A stretch of 49,331 nucleotides of DNA from Klebsiella pneumoniae (GTDB taxonomy: Bacteria; Pseudomonadota; Gammaproteobacteria; Pseudomonadales; Pseudohongiellaceae). The notes beneath the pieces were generated by a model. That model was not told the origin of the DNA, ran no database searches, and was given only the letters and a program-made list of their open reading frames with translations. Shown here piece by piece: positions 34,778-47,568 of this stretch. Position numbers and translations under genes: made by a program. The stretch covers positions 1-49,331 of the forward strand of contig CAMCRC010000012.1 of the NCBI GenBank assembly GCA_945877175.1, given 5' to 3'. Numbering within the stretch: the first letter of the stretch is position 1; each line of letters starts with the position of its first letter.

Positions 34778-35707
34778 ATGGCAATTTCCTGGTATCCCGG
34801 GCATATGCACAAGGCCAACAAGGAAATGGCCGCACTCATCAATGACATCGATGTGGTGATCGAAGTGCTGGATGCCCGCATGCCGCAAGCCAGCTCCAAC
34901 CCCCTGCTGCAGTCCATGCGTCAGGGCAAACCCTGTCTGCGCATTCTCAACAAGGCCGACCTGGCCAACCCCCACATTACGCGGGACTGGCTGGATCACT
35001 TCAATCGCGAGCCACTGTCATTCGCCGCCAGCAGTGCCAAAGACAAGCGCATCGAAACCGCCGATGTGCTGTACCTGTGTCAGAAGCTGATGCGCAAGGC
35101 CAACGCAGGCAAGCCGGTCCCGGTCGTCAACCCCACGGACAATCCTGATGTTGCCGCGCTGCGCGCCTGGAAGCAGGAGCACAAGAAGCACCAGATCCTG
35201 ATCGTTGGTATTCCCAATGTCGGCAAGTCGTCCATCCTGAACCAGCTGATCGGCAAGAAGATTGCCCGCACGGGCAATGAGCCCGCCATCACAAAGGGGC
35301 AGCAGCGGGTGCGGTTGAATGACCACTGGTACCTGGTGGACACCCCCGGCGTGCTGTGGCCCAAACTGGAAGATCAGGCGGCCGCGTACCGCCTTGCCCT
35401 GTCCGGCGCCATTCGCAATACCGCCATGGAATTTACCGATGTGGCGCTGTTCAGCGCGCAGATGCTGCTGGAGCAGTTTCCCCAGCGACTGCGCGAGCGT
35501 TACGACATGGAGACGCTGCCACCAACAGGCGAACAGTTCATGCAGGCTCTGGCCCACAAGCGCGGCTGTGTGCGCAAGGACGGTGACGTGGACTGGCACA
35601 AAGTGGCGGAACTGCTGATTCATGATTACCGCGCCGGACGGTTCGGCCCCATGAGTCTTGAGCGCCCTCCCGTTGCGCAGCCGACGCCAGCACCAAACGC
35701 AGACTGA
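34778..35707 (+). CDS. Circularly permuted ribosome-biogenesis GTPase (RbgA/YlqF-like)
   Basis: 309 residues from ATG at 34778. Proteins of this type help late large-subunit assembly in Bacillus; the role in gammaproteobacteria is less clear. The G motifs come in permuted order. NKAD (58-61, G4) precedes GIPNVGKS (144-151, G1), then a G2 Thr in EPAITKGQQ, and DTPG (G3). The N-terminal WYPGHMHKANKEM is the family start. A helical C-terminal RNA-binding part follows. No Shine-Dalgarno is obvious, but the start matches homologues. It is divergent from bolA. Confidence 0.9.
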   Translation: MAISWYPGHMHKANKEMAALINDIDVVIEVLDARMPQASSNPLLQSMRQGKPCLRILNKADLANPHITRDWLDHFNREPLSFAASSAKDKRIETADVLYLCQKLMRKANAGKPVPVVNPTDNPDVAALRAWKQEHKKHQILIVGIPNVGKSSILNQLIGKKIARTGNEPAITKGQQRVRLNDHWYLVDTPGVLWPKLEDQAAAYRLALSGAIRNTAMEFTDVALFSAQMLLEQFPQRLRERYDMETLPPTGEQFMQALAHKRGCVRKDGDVDWHKVAELLIHDYRAGRFGPMSLERPPVAQPTPAPNAD

Positions 35708-35782
35708 TCGCGTTTCTCAAGCGCAGGCTGATCGGCTACCATACCGCCCTCGTCAAACCCCACACGGAACACCCCGAACTCC

Positions 35783-38782
35783 ATGCCGAAATCCTTCTTG
35801 TTTGCCCTCGGGCAGCGCTGGTTGAGTGAAACCGAGCCAGAGCTGGGCCTGGGCATCGTCACCGACCTCGACCACCGCACGGTCACCATCGCCTTCCGTT
35901 CCTGCGATCAGCAGCGCCGCTACGCCCGGCAGCAGGCACCCTTGAGCCGGATCGTCTTTGCCACTGGCGACACCATTACCAGTTGCCATGGCGATGCGTT
36001 GACCGTCATCGAAGTCAGCATCCACAAAGACACTCTTGTCTATCACGCCCATCTGCAGGATGACCCCAGCCAGAGCATCAAACTGCCCGAGGCCTTGCTC
36101 AGTGACACACTGATTCTGAACAAGCCACTGGAGCGCCTGTTCGCAGGGCAGACCGACGCCGCCCAATGGTTCTACCTGCGCAAGCACACCCTTGAGCGTC
36201 TGGCCGACATAGAGCGCTCCCCCGTGCTGGGCCTGTGCAGCGGGCGCACCGATCTGATTGCACACCAGCTTTACATCGCCTCGGAAGTCGCGGCGCGCTA
36301 TGCGCCACGGGTGATGCTGGCCGACGAAGTGGGCCTGGGCAAGACCATCGAAGCCGGCCTGATTCTGCAGCAGCAGCTGGTCAACGGCCTCGCCAGCCGC
36401 GTGCTCGTGATCGTGCCGGAACCCCTGCTGCACCAGTGGCTGGTGGAAATGCTGCGTCGCTTCAGTCTGCACTTCAGCCTGTACGACGAAGAACGCTGCG
36501 CCGAGATTCTGGAGGCCATGGCAGAGGACGAAAACAGCACCCGCAACCCCTTCCTGGAAGACCAGCTGGTGCTGACCAGCGTGGACCTGTTTCATCGCCA
36601 GCCCGCGTGGTATGAGTTCGCCCTCAAGGGCGAATGGGACCTGTGCATCGTGGACGAAGCGCACCACCTGCGGGACGACGCCACCCCGACTCCAGTCAAC
36701 CCCCGGCGCAAGCAGACCACCGACTATGCGCTGGTCAAACGAATTGCCGACTCGGCAAAAGGTATCCTGCTGCTGACGGCCACGCCCGAGCAGATGGGCC
36801 AGGAGAACCACTTCGCCCTGCTGCAGCTGCTGGATTCCAACCGTTTTACCGACTACGCCTCCTACAAGGATGAGCACGCGCACTATCACAATCTGGCCGC
36901 CACCATCAATGCGGTGGTGAGCCGCGAACCGCTGGGTGCTGCGCACACGACGCAGTTGCAAAGCGTGCTGGCGCGCCATCACAGCGCGGAAGGCATCGAG
37001 CAGCTGCTGGCTCCGCTACTGCCAGGCGCCAGGGCCGGCGCGGCAGACAAGGACATGGCGCGGGAACAGCTGATCCGCATGCTGCTGGATCAGCATGGCA
37101 CTGGCCGCATCCTGTTCCGCAACACACGCAAGTCGCTGACGGGCTTCCCCAGCCGCGAAGTCAATGTCTACCCGCTGGATTTGCCCGAGGCCTATGACGA
37201 GCTGCGCAAGCTGCGACCCATGTCCCTTGACACCCACCTGAAGCCAGAGATGGCTTACATCAGCGCCAGCGCGCTGCTGGATGAAGAAGAACAGGCCACC
37301 AGTCTGCCCTGGACCTCCATCGACACGCGCGTGAAATGGCTGGTGGAATTCCTGCAGAGCAAACGTGGCGAGAAGGTCCTGTTGATCTGCGCGCAGGACG
37401 TGACGGCCATCAGTCTGGAGAAATACCTGCGGGTCAACGCCGGCATCCGCAGCAGTGTGTTCCATCGGCACATGGACCTGATCGACCGCGACCGCGCCGC
37501 CGCCTACTTTGCCGGCACCGAGAGCAGCGCCCAGATTCTGGTGTGCTCCGAAATTGGCAGCGAAGGGCGCAACTTCCAGTTCTGTCGCCATCTGGTGCTG
37601 TTCGACCTGCCCCTGAACCCCGACCTGCTGGAACAGCGCATCGGGCGTCTGGACCGCATCGGCCAGAAGCACACCATCCAGATTCATCTGCCAATCTTCG
37701 ATGGCAGCGCGCAGGAAGCCTTGTTCCAGTGGTACCAGCAGGCATTGAATGCATTCGCTCAAGTGGCGCCAGCAGCCTACCGCGTGTATCGCGATGTGCA
37801 GGAACCCTTGCATGCCCACCTGCTGGCCTGCGCCGCGAATACCGAGGAATATCAGCAATTCCTGGCGGATGCCCAAACCAGCAATGTGGCCCTGAATCAG
37901 GCGCTGGAACAGGGTCGTGACCGACTGCTGGAGATCAACTCCTTCAACCGCCCGCGTGCAGAGCAGATCGTCGCGCAGATTCGCGAGTTCGAGTCCGGCT
38001 GCACGCCCGAGGCGTACATGAAGGAGGCGTTGGACGCCTTCGGTATCCATTACGAGCACAATTCCGACAATAGTTATTCGATTCAGCCTACGGAAGAGAT
38101 GATCGTGCCGGCTTTCCCAGGACTACCCGACGAGGGTCTGGGCGCAGCCTTCGACCGCCAGCTCAGCCTGCACCGGGAAGACCTGCAGTTCCTGACCTGG
38201 CAACACCCCATGGTGCGTGGCGCCCTGGACATGGTGCTGGACTCTCCACAGGGCGGGGCTGCCGTGAGCTTGCTTGCAGCGCGGGACAGCAAACCTACCG
38301 GGCTGGATGACCAGGAGCTGGTGGTGGAAGCGGTCTATCGCATCGTGGCACCGGCGCCGCGTCGGCTGCAGATGGCCCGCTATCTGCCGGCCACCAGTTT
38401 TTTCTTCACACTGGTGCCAGAAGATGCCGAGGAGCGCAGCAAGCCTGTAAGCCTTGACCCCGTGCGGGCGAAACTGCGTTTCATCGACAAACATGACGCA
38501 GCAACACTGGTGTCGGAGAATCAGTCCCAGATTGCCCAGTTGCTGCAGCAGGGCGAACAGATAGCGCAGGCGGCCATGCGCACGACAGTGGCCGATGCCA
38601 CTGCGGCCATGCTGCAGACCCAGACGGCCGAGATCAAACGGCTGGTGGCATTGAAACAAGTCAACCCGAACGTCCGTGATTCCGAACTTGCGTATCTGAA
38701 AGAACAAACGCTGCAACTGCATCAATGCATGAAACAGGCGAGTGTCGAACTGCTCGCTGTCCATGTTGTCTTCAAGGCGTAA
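35783..38782 (+). CDS. rapA: RNA polymerase-associated Snf2 ATPase RapA
   Basis: 999 residues (E. coli RapA 968). RapA binds core RNA polymerase and recycles it by ATP-driven remodelling. Two N-terminal Tudor-like domains (FALGQRWLSETEPELGLG) come first. The Snf2 motor follows: motif I DEVGLGKT (K187), DEAH at 291-294, motif III LLLTATPEQ. Motif V/VI is CSEIGSEGRNFQFCRHLVLFDLPLNPDLLEQRIGRLDRIGQ, and then come the spacer and C-terminal domains. All motor motifs are intact. The next gene begins 32 bp after its stop. Confidence 0.96.
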   Translation: MPKSFLFALGQRWLSETEPELGLGIVTDLDHRTVTIAFRSCDQQRRYARQQAPLSRIVFATGDTITSCHGDALTVIEVSIHKDTLVYHAHLQDDPSQSIKLPEALLSDTLILNKPLERLFAGQTDAAQWFYLRKHTLERLADIERSPVLGLCSGRTDLIAHQLYIASEVAARYAPRVMLADEVGLGKTIEAGLILQQQLVNGLASRVLVIVPEPLLHQWLVEMLRRFSLHFSLYDEERCAEILEAMAEDENSTRNPFLEDQLVLTSVDLFHRQPAWYEFALKGEWDLCIVDEAHHLRDDATPTPVNPRRKQTTDYALVKRIADSAKGILLLTATPEQMGQENHFALLQLLDSNRFTDYASYKDEHAHYHNLAATINAVVSREPLGAAHTTQLQSVLARHHSAEGIEQLLAPLLPGARAGAADKDMAREQLIRMLLDQHGTGRILFRNTRKSLTGFPSREVNVYPLDLPEAYDELRKLRPMSLDTHLKPEMAYISASALLDEEEQATSLPWTSIDTRVKWLVEFLQSKRGEKVLLICAQDVTAISLEKYLRVNAGIRSSVFHRHMDLIDRDRAAAYFAGTESSAQILVCSEIGSEGRNFQFCRHLVLFDLPLNPDLLEQRIGRLDRIGQKHTIQIHLPIFDGSAQEALFQWYQQALNAFAQVAPAAYRVYRDVQEPLHAHLLACAANTEEYQQFLADAQTSNVALNQALEQGRDRLLEINSFNRPRAEQIVAQIREFESGCTPEAYMKEALDAFGIHYEHNSDNSYSIQPTEEMIVPAFPGLPDEGLGAAFDRQLSLHREDLQFLTWQHPMVRGALDMVLDSPQGGAAVSLLAARDSKPTGLDDQELVVEAVYRIVAPAPRRLQMARYLPATSFFFTLVPEDAEERSKPVSLDPVRAKLRFIDKHDAATLVSENQSQIAQLLQQGEQIAQAAMRTTVADATAAMLQTQTAEIKRLVALKQVNPNVRDSELAYLKEQTLQLHQCMKQASVELLAVHVVFKA

Positions 38783-38814
38783 ACGCAGCCCAGCCCATTA
38801 CCGGAGTGAACCGC

Positions 38815-41796
38815 ATGATCAGCACAGCAGGCACCGCGACACCAACCCGAGCCACCGCCATGCCCATGGCCGTGCACCCCGCTTTCGAATGGCTGCGCAG
38901 TCAGCCCATTCCCACGCTGAACGTGGTCCTGGAGGAATACCGGCATCGCGCCACGGGGGCGCAGTATTTCCACCTTGCCAGCGACGATCCGGAGAATGTG
39001 TTTCTCGTGGCACTGCGCACGGTGCCCATAGACTCCACCGGCGTGGCCCACATTCTTGAACACACCGTGCTGTGCGGCAGCCAGAAGTACCCGGTGCGCG
39101 ATCCCTTCTTCATGATGATTCGCCGCTCGCTCAATACCTTCATGAATGCTTTCACCAGCAGCGACTGGACGGCTTACCCGTTCGCCAGCAAGAACCGCAA
39201 GGATTTCCAGAATCTGCTGGAGGTCTATCTGGACGCCGTGTTCTTCTCGCGCCTGCACGAGCTGGACTTCGCCCAGGAAGGCCATCGTCTTGAATTTGCC
39301 GAGCCGCAGAATGCCGACAGCGCCTTGCAGTTCAAGGGCGTGGTCTACAACGAGATGAAGGGCGCCATGAGCTCCACGAACTCGCTGCTTTGGCAGACGG
39401 TGAGCAAGTATCTCTACCCCACCACCACGTATCACTACAACAGCGGTGGCGAACCCGAGCATATTCCCGACCTGAGCTATGCCGATCTGAAGGCTTTTTA
39501 CGAAACCCACTATCACCCCAGCAACAGCGTACTGATGACGTATGGCGATATTCCTGCCATCGAGCATATGGCGCGTTTCGAGGAGCTGGCCCTGTCGCGC
39601 TTCCAGAAACTGGACGTGCACATTCATGTGCGAGACGAGAAGCGCTATTACGCGCCGGTGCATGTCACCGAGAGTTACCCGCTGCGGGAAGAGGAAGACG
39701 AGGAAGAAGGCGGCAGCGACAAGACCCACGTGGTCATGGCCTGGCTGCTGGGCAAGAGCATTGATCTGCAGGAAATGTTCGAGGCTCAGCTGCTGTCGAG
39801 CGTGTTGCTGGACAACAGCGCCAGCCCGCTGATGAATGTGCTGGAAACCTGCGGACTGGGCTCCTCCCCCTCGCCCATGTGCGGCCTGGAAGATGGCAAT
39901 CGCGAGATGAGCTTCCTGTGCGGCCTGGAAGGCTGTGCCAGCGACGCCACGCCGAAGGTCGAAGCGCTCATTCGCAGCACGCTGGAAACCCTGGCACAGG
40001 ACGGCGTGCCGCTGGAGCAGGTGGAAGCCGCCTTGCATCAGCTGGAACTGAGCCAGCGCGAGATCACCGGCGACAGCCACCCCTATGGGCTGCAACTGAT
40101 CATCGCCAGTCTGTCCAGCGCTGTGCACGGCGGCGACCCGCTGAATGTGCTGGATATCGACCCGACCCTGGCAAAATTGCGCGAACAGATCAAGAACCCG
40201 GACTTCATCAAAGGCCTGATCCGCCGCACACTGATCGACAATCCGCACAACGTGGTGCTGACCATGACACCGGATGCGCACCTGGCGGCCCGGCAGATGG
40301 AAGCCGAAGTGCAGCGTCTGCAGGCCATCAAGGACAGCCTGAGTGCCGAGGCTGCGCAGGCGATACTTGCCCGCAGCCAGCAGCTCACGGCGCGTCAGGA
40401 GGCCGTGGATGACCCGTCTCTGCTGCCCAAGGTTGGCCTGGAAGATGTGCCCGCTGATCTGCCCCTGCTGACAGCCACCCAGACCAGCATCGGCAGCATG
40501 CCCGTCAGCTTCTATGCCCAGGGCACCAATGGTCTGTGCTATCAGCAGATCGTGATCGAACTGCCAGCACTGGATGACGAGCTGCTGCGGATACTGCCCT
40601 ATTACGCCAGCTGCCTGTCGGAGTTCGGCATCGGGGCTCAGAGCTACACCGACGTGCAGACCTGGCAGTCCAGAATCAGCGGCGGCGTGAATTGCTATGC
40701 CAATATCCGCAGTCGACTGGACGACGAGCAGCGCACCCATGCGATTCTGGTATTGTCCAGCAAGGCTCTGCTGGCCAACCATGATGCCCTTGCCGACCTG
40801 CTGCACCAGACCTTCACGCAGGTACGCTTCGACGAAGTCCAGCGGCTGCGCGAGATCATTGACCAGATTGCAGCCCGTCGCGAAAGCAGCATTACCGGTC
40901 AGGGCCACTCGCTGGCCATGACCCTGGCCAGCAGCGGCATGAGTCCGACCGCACGCCTGAGCCACGAGTTCACGGGACTGGCCGGCATTGGTACATTGCG
41001 CGCCATCGGCAAATCGCTGAAGAGCGATGTCGATGCCGCCGCCCTGCTCGGCAAATTCCGCACGCTGCACCAGCAGGTGCTCAATGCGCCCCGTCGCTTC
41101 CTGTTGGTGGGTGAAGCCGCTGCACAGGATATGCTCACAGCCAGTCTGCAACAGCACTGGCAACAGAGTGCACCGCAGCCAGCGACCTCCAGCTCCCTGG
41201 TGCTGCCCCCTGTCCGGGAGCAGGTGCGGCAGATCTGGACCACCAATACCCAAGTGAATTTCTGCGCCAAGGCCTATCCCACGGTACCGGCGGCACACCC
41301 CGACCACGCCACGCTGGGTGTGCTGGCAGGGTTCATGCGCAATGGCTTCCTGCACCGCAGCATCCGGGAACAGGGTGGCGCCTACGGTGGCGGTGCAGAT
41401 CAGGACGCCAACTCAGCGTCCTTCCGTTTCTATTCCTACCGCGATCCGCGTCTGGCCGATACTCTGCAGGACTTCGACAGGGCCATAGACTGGGTGCTGA
41501 GTGACGCCCACGAATGGCGTCTGGTGGAAGAGGCTATTCTCGGCGTGATCAGCGCCATGGACAAATCCACTTCGCCGGCTGGCGAAGCGAAACAGGCGTT
41601 CTACAACGACTTGTTCGGACGCACTCGCGAAGCACGCCTGGCCTATCGTCAGCGCGTTTTGCAGACCCAGGTGGCAGATCTGCAGCGCGTCACGCAGATG
41701 TACCTGCGGCCGGAACAGGCCAGCATCGGGGTGATCAGCAACAGCAACAATGCGAAAGCCGTGAAGAGTCTTGGCTTGGAGGAACGTTCAATCTGA
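38815..41796 (+). CDS. M16C zinc metallopeptidase (PreP/insulinase family)
   Basis: 993 residues from ATG at 38815, with GGAG 9 nt upstream. The fold is the large clam-shaped M16C peptidase that digests unstructured peptides, as in organelle presequence protease. The inverted zinc motif H79-ILE-H83 with E82 is present (AHILEHTVLCGSQKYP). The downstream zinc Glu is in GVVYNEMKGAMSS. The second half is catalytically silent as usual, with the substrate-binding GGAYGGGADQD near 860. There is no signal peptide, so it probably acts in the cytoplasm. It likely shares a transcript with rapA. Confidence 0.93.
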   Translation: MISTAGTATPTRATAMPMAVHPAFEWLRSQPIPTLNVVLEEYRHRATGAQYFHLASDDPENVFLVALRTVPIDSTGVAHILEHTVLCGSQKYPVRDPFFMMIRRSLNTFMNAFTSSDWTAYPFASKNRKDFQNLLEVYLDAVFFSRLHELDFAQEGHRLEFAEPQNADSALQFKGVVYNEMKGAMSSTNSLLWQTVSKYLYPTTTYHYNSGGEPEHIPDLSYADLKAFYETHYHPSNSVLMTYGDIPAIEHMARFEELALSRFQKLDVHIHVRDEKRYYAPVHVTESYPLREEEDEEEGGSDKTHVVMAWLLGKSIDLQEMFEAQLLSSVLLDNSASPLMNVLETCGLGSSPSPMCGLEDGNREMSFLCGLEGCASDATPKVEALIRSTLETLAQDGVPLEQVEAALHQLELSQREITGDSHPYGLQLIIASLSSAVHGGDPLNVLDIDPTLAKLREQIKNPDFIKGLIRRTLIDNPHNVVLTMTPDAHLAARQMEAEVQRLQAIKDSLSAEAAQAILARSQQLTARQEAVDDPSLLPKVGLEDVPADLPLLTATQTSIGSMPVSFYAQGTNGLCYQQIVIELPALDDELLRILPYYASCLSEFGIGAQSYTDVQTWQSRISGGVNCYANIRSRLDDEQRTHAILVLSSKALLANHDALADLLHQTFTQVRFDEVQRLREIIDQIAARRESSITGQGHSLAMTLASSGMSPTARLSHEFTGLAGIGTLRAIGKSLKSDVDAAALLGKFRTLHQQVLNAPRRFLLVGEAAAQDMLTASLQQHWQQSAPQPATSSSLVLPPVREQVRQIWTTNTQVNFCAKAYPTVPAAHPDHATLGVLAGFMRNGFLHRSIREQGGAYGGGADQDANSASFRFYSYRDPRLADTLQDFDRAIDWVLSDAHEWRLVEEAILGVISAMDKSTSPAGEAKQAFYNDLFGRTREARLAYRQRVLQTQVADLQRVTQMYLRPEQASIGVISNSNNAKAVKSLGLEERSI

Positions 41797-41830
41797 ATGA
41801 TTTTCTCTAAATATTTCAATCAGTTGTAGA

Positions 41831-41859
41831 TTGTGAGGAAATTACCTGAAAAATATATC
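41831..41859 (+). promoter_or_regulatory. Possible promoter of a small RNA
   Basis: TTGTGA (41831-41836) and TATATC (41854-41859) are 17 bp apart, each matching four of six consensus positions. Transcription would start near 41866. It precedes a strong terminator but no coding region. Confidence 0.35.
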
Positions 41860-41865
41860 AGAGGC

Positions 41866-41999
41866 CGTGGAACTAAGTCAGGGGCATACAGTCTGATTGG
41901 TTGTAGGTAGATTGCAGACAAAATTGTGGGTTTTGTTTCGTTTTATCTCTCCCTTGATAGTAGTCAGTTAAGCCCGGTCCTTTGACCGGGCTTTTTTTT
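41866..41999 (+). ncRNA. Candidate small RNA (unverified)
   Basis: About 134 nt between a possible promoter and a strong intrinsic terminator, with no open frame of note. The terminator lies 175 bp after the M16 peptidase stop, unusually far if it only served that gene. I recognise no known RNA family. It could equally be the 3' untranslated region of the peptidase transcript. Confidence 0.3.
41971..41999 (+). terminator. Strong Rho-independent terminator
   Basis: AGCCCGGTC (41971-41979) and GACCGGGCT (41984-41992) form a perfect 9-bp stem around CTTT, followed by eight T in the plus direction including the last stem base. There is no comparable T run on the other side, so it should act on plus-strand transcripts. 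Confidence 0.92.
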
Positions 42000-42029
42000 G
42001 GGAGCGAATTCATATTTGCAGAGACAGAC

Positions 42030-42815
42030 TCACTCGCCGCGCTGGGCCATGATCGTGTCGTAGGCCGTCTTGATCTCATGGGTCTTGCGCTTGGCAATCT
42101 CCATCATCTCTTCCGGCAGGCCTTTGGAGACGAGTTTGTCAGGATGGTGCTGACTCATCAGTTTGCGATAGGCCTTCTTCACCTCGGGCGTCTCGGCACC
42201 GCTTTCCAGTCCAAGCACCTTGTAGGCATCCTGCAGTTTGTCCTGTGGTCGCGCGTCAGTACTGAAGCGAAACTGCGCGTTCATGCGCATTACCAGACGA
42301 TCATACTCGGCCTGCGACACCCCAAGACTGACTGCTATGCCATCCAGAACGCGCCGCTCCGCCGGGTCCATGGCGCCATCGGCCAGCGCCGTGGCTGTCA
42401 GAATTTCCAGAAACATCTGGATCAGATTGCGACGGCGCAGGCATTCTCGCCGGAACTGCTCCAGCACCTGGGCATAGGGGAACTGCTCCTGCTTGCCCTG
42501 CTCGAACAGGCCGATGGCCAGCTTGCGCTGTTCGGGCTGCAGGCGCATCTGATCCATGACCTGCTGCGCCAGAGAGATTTCGTCCGGACTGACACGGCCA
42601 TCGGCCTTGGCCACGTGTCCCATCATGGAGAACACCGCCGTGAAGAACGCCGTCTGCACCCGCTCGTTGCCCTGTGAGCCCAGTGCCGGGTCGGCATCCA
42701 CTCCCGCCATGCCCTTGTCGAAATAATTGCCAAGAGCGGCACCCAGCACCGCGCCGAGTGGTCCGCCCATCACGAACCCGAAGGTCCCACCCAATACCTT
42801 GCCCCACCAGTTCAT
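42030..42815 (-). CDS. djlA: Co-chaperone DjlA
   Basis: 261 residues from ATG at 42815, with AGGTGA upstream. DjlA is an inner-membrane DnaK co-chaperone tied to envelope stress. A Gly-rich membrane segment at the N-terminus (VLGGTFGFVMGGPLGAVLGAALG) is the family feature. A TerB-like helical domain follows (about 55-180). The C-terminal J domain has the essential HPD in YRKLMSQHHPDKLVSKG. The length fits. It is the last gene of the minus-strand run from smc. Confidence 0.93.
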   Translation of the reverse strand: MNWWGKVLGGTFGFVMGGPLGAVLGAALGNYFDKGMAGVDADPALGSQGNERVQTAFFTAVFSMMGHVAKADGRVSPDEISLAQQVMDQMRLQPEQRKLAIGLFEQGKQEQFPYAQVLEQFRRECLRRRNLIQMFLEILTATALADGAMDPAERRVLDGIAVSLGVSQAEYDRLVMRMNAQFRFSTDARPQDKLQDAYKVLGLESGAETPEVKKAYRKLMSQHHPDKLVSKGLPEEMMEIAKRKTHEIKTAYDTIMAQRGE

Positions 42816-42829
42816 GCGTTCACCTGTCT

Positions 42830-43438
42830 TCAACTGAATATGCGTTGCCACCAGCTCTGCCGTAGCGCCGGGGCACATTTTTCGTATTGCGCCTGATAGC
42901 GCTGCGCATTGCGCTGCACCGTGGCGGCGACCTCCAGCAACCAGGGCTTGTCGGCATACGAGCCACGGGCGAAACCGGTATTGCCTTCGTGATAGGCCAG
43001 ATACAGATTGCGGGCATCGTCCCGGGCAAGGTTGTTGCGCCGGACGCTGTTGGCGTTGTACCAGCCCACGAAGTCCACGGCATGGGCGAAATTGCTGCGC
43101 CGTGCAAGGCGGTTGCCTGTGGACTCGCGATAGTCATCCCAGGTGCTGTCCAGCGCCTGCGCATAACCGAAAGCATCGGAAGGCCGTGGTCCGGGGATCA
43201 CGCCCAGAATGCGGCTGCGGGCAGGCCTGGCCCGGGAGCGGAACCCGGACTCCTGATAGAGAAAAGCCATGGAGACCCCGACGGGCACATCCCAGCGCCG
43301 CTGACTCTGCTCCGCGGCGTGGAACCAGGCACGTTGATCGTCGAAGAGCGAACACACGTTGTCGACACTGCGGGCCGGGCTGCTCAGACAGGCACTGAGT
43401 GACAGAGACAAAAGAATTATCAGAAGGGCAGAACGCAT
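42830..43438 (-). CDS. Lipoprotein with SLT-like transglycosylase domain
   Basis: 202 residues from ATG at 43438. A lipoprotein signal ends in LSLSAC (Cys17). The domain resembles soluble lytic transglycosylases: VGVSMAFLYQESGFRSRA with a candidate catalytic Glu63, then AFGYAQALDSTWDDYRE, FVGWYN and LYLAYHEGNTGF. It should act on peptidoglycan from the outer membrane. It lies between ligA and djlA, 14 bp from the latter. The exact subfamily is not clear. Confidence 0.8.
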   Translation of the reverse strand: MRSALLIILLSLSLSACLSSPARSVDNVCSLFDDQRAWFHAAEQSQRRWDVPVGVSMAFLYQESGFRSRARPARSRILGVIPGPRPSDAFGYAQALDSTWDDYRESTGNRLARRSNFAHAVDFVGWYNANSVRRNNLARDDARNLYLAYHEGNTGFARGSYADKPWLLEVAATVQRNAQRYQAQYEKCAPALRQSWWQRIFS

Positions 43439-43491
43439 GTCGCCGGGTCTCCGGTAAACGTGACAAGCGATGGACCGGCCGGCTGCACTGT

Positions 43492-47492
<4,001 letters not shown>

Positions 47493-47568
47493 ATCCCAGC
47501 TCTTTCCTTAAGTCTTTTGTCTAATTGTCAGTTTTATAACGCAAAAACGCTGGCTTGTGAATCTGGCT

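Noticed and set aside
35753-36982. 409-codon minus-strand frame
   Set aside because: Antisense shadow of rapA.
38722-41355. 877-codon minus-strand frame
   Set aside because: Mirror of the M16 peptidase in GC-rich DNA; composition is not protein-like and the plus-strand frame has all family motifs.
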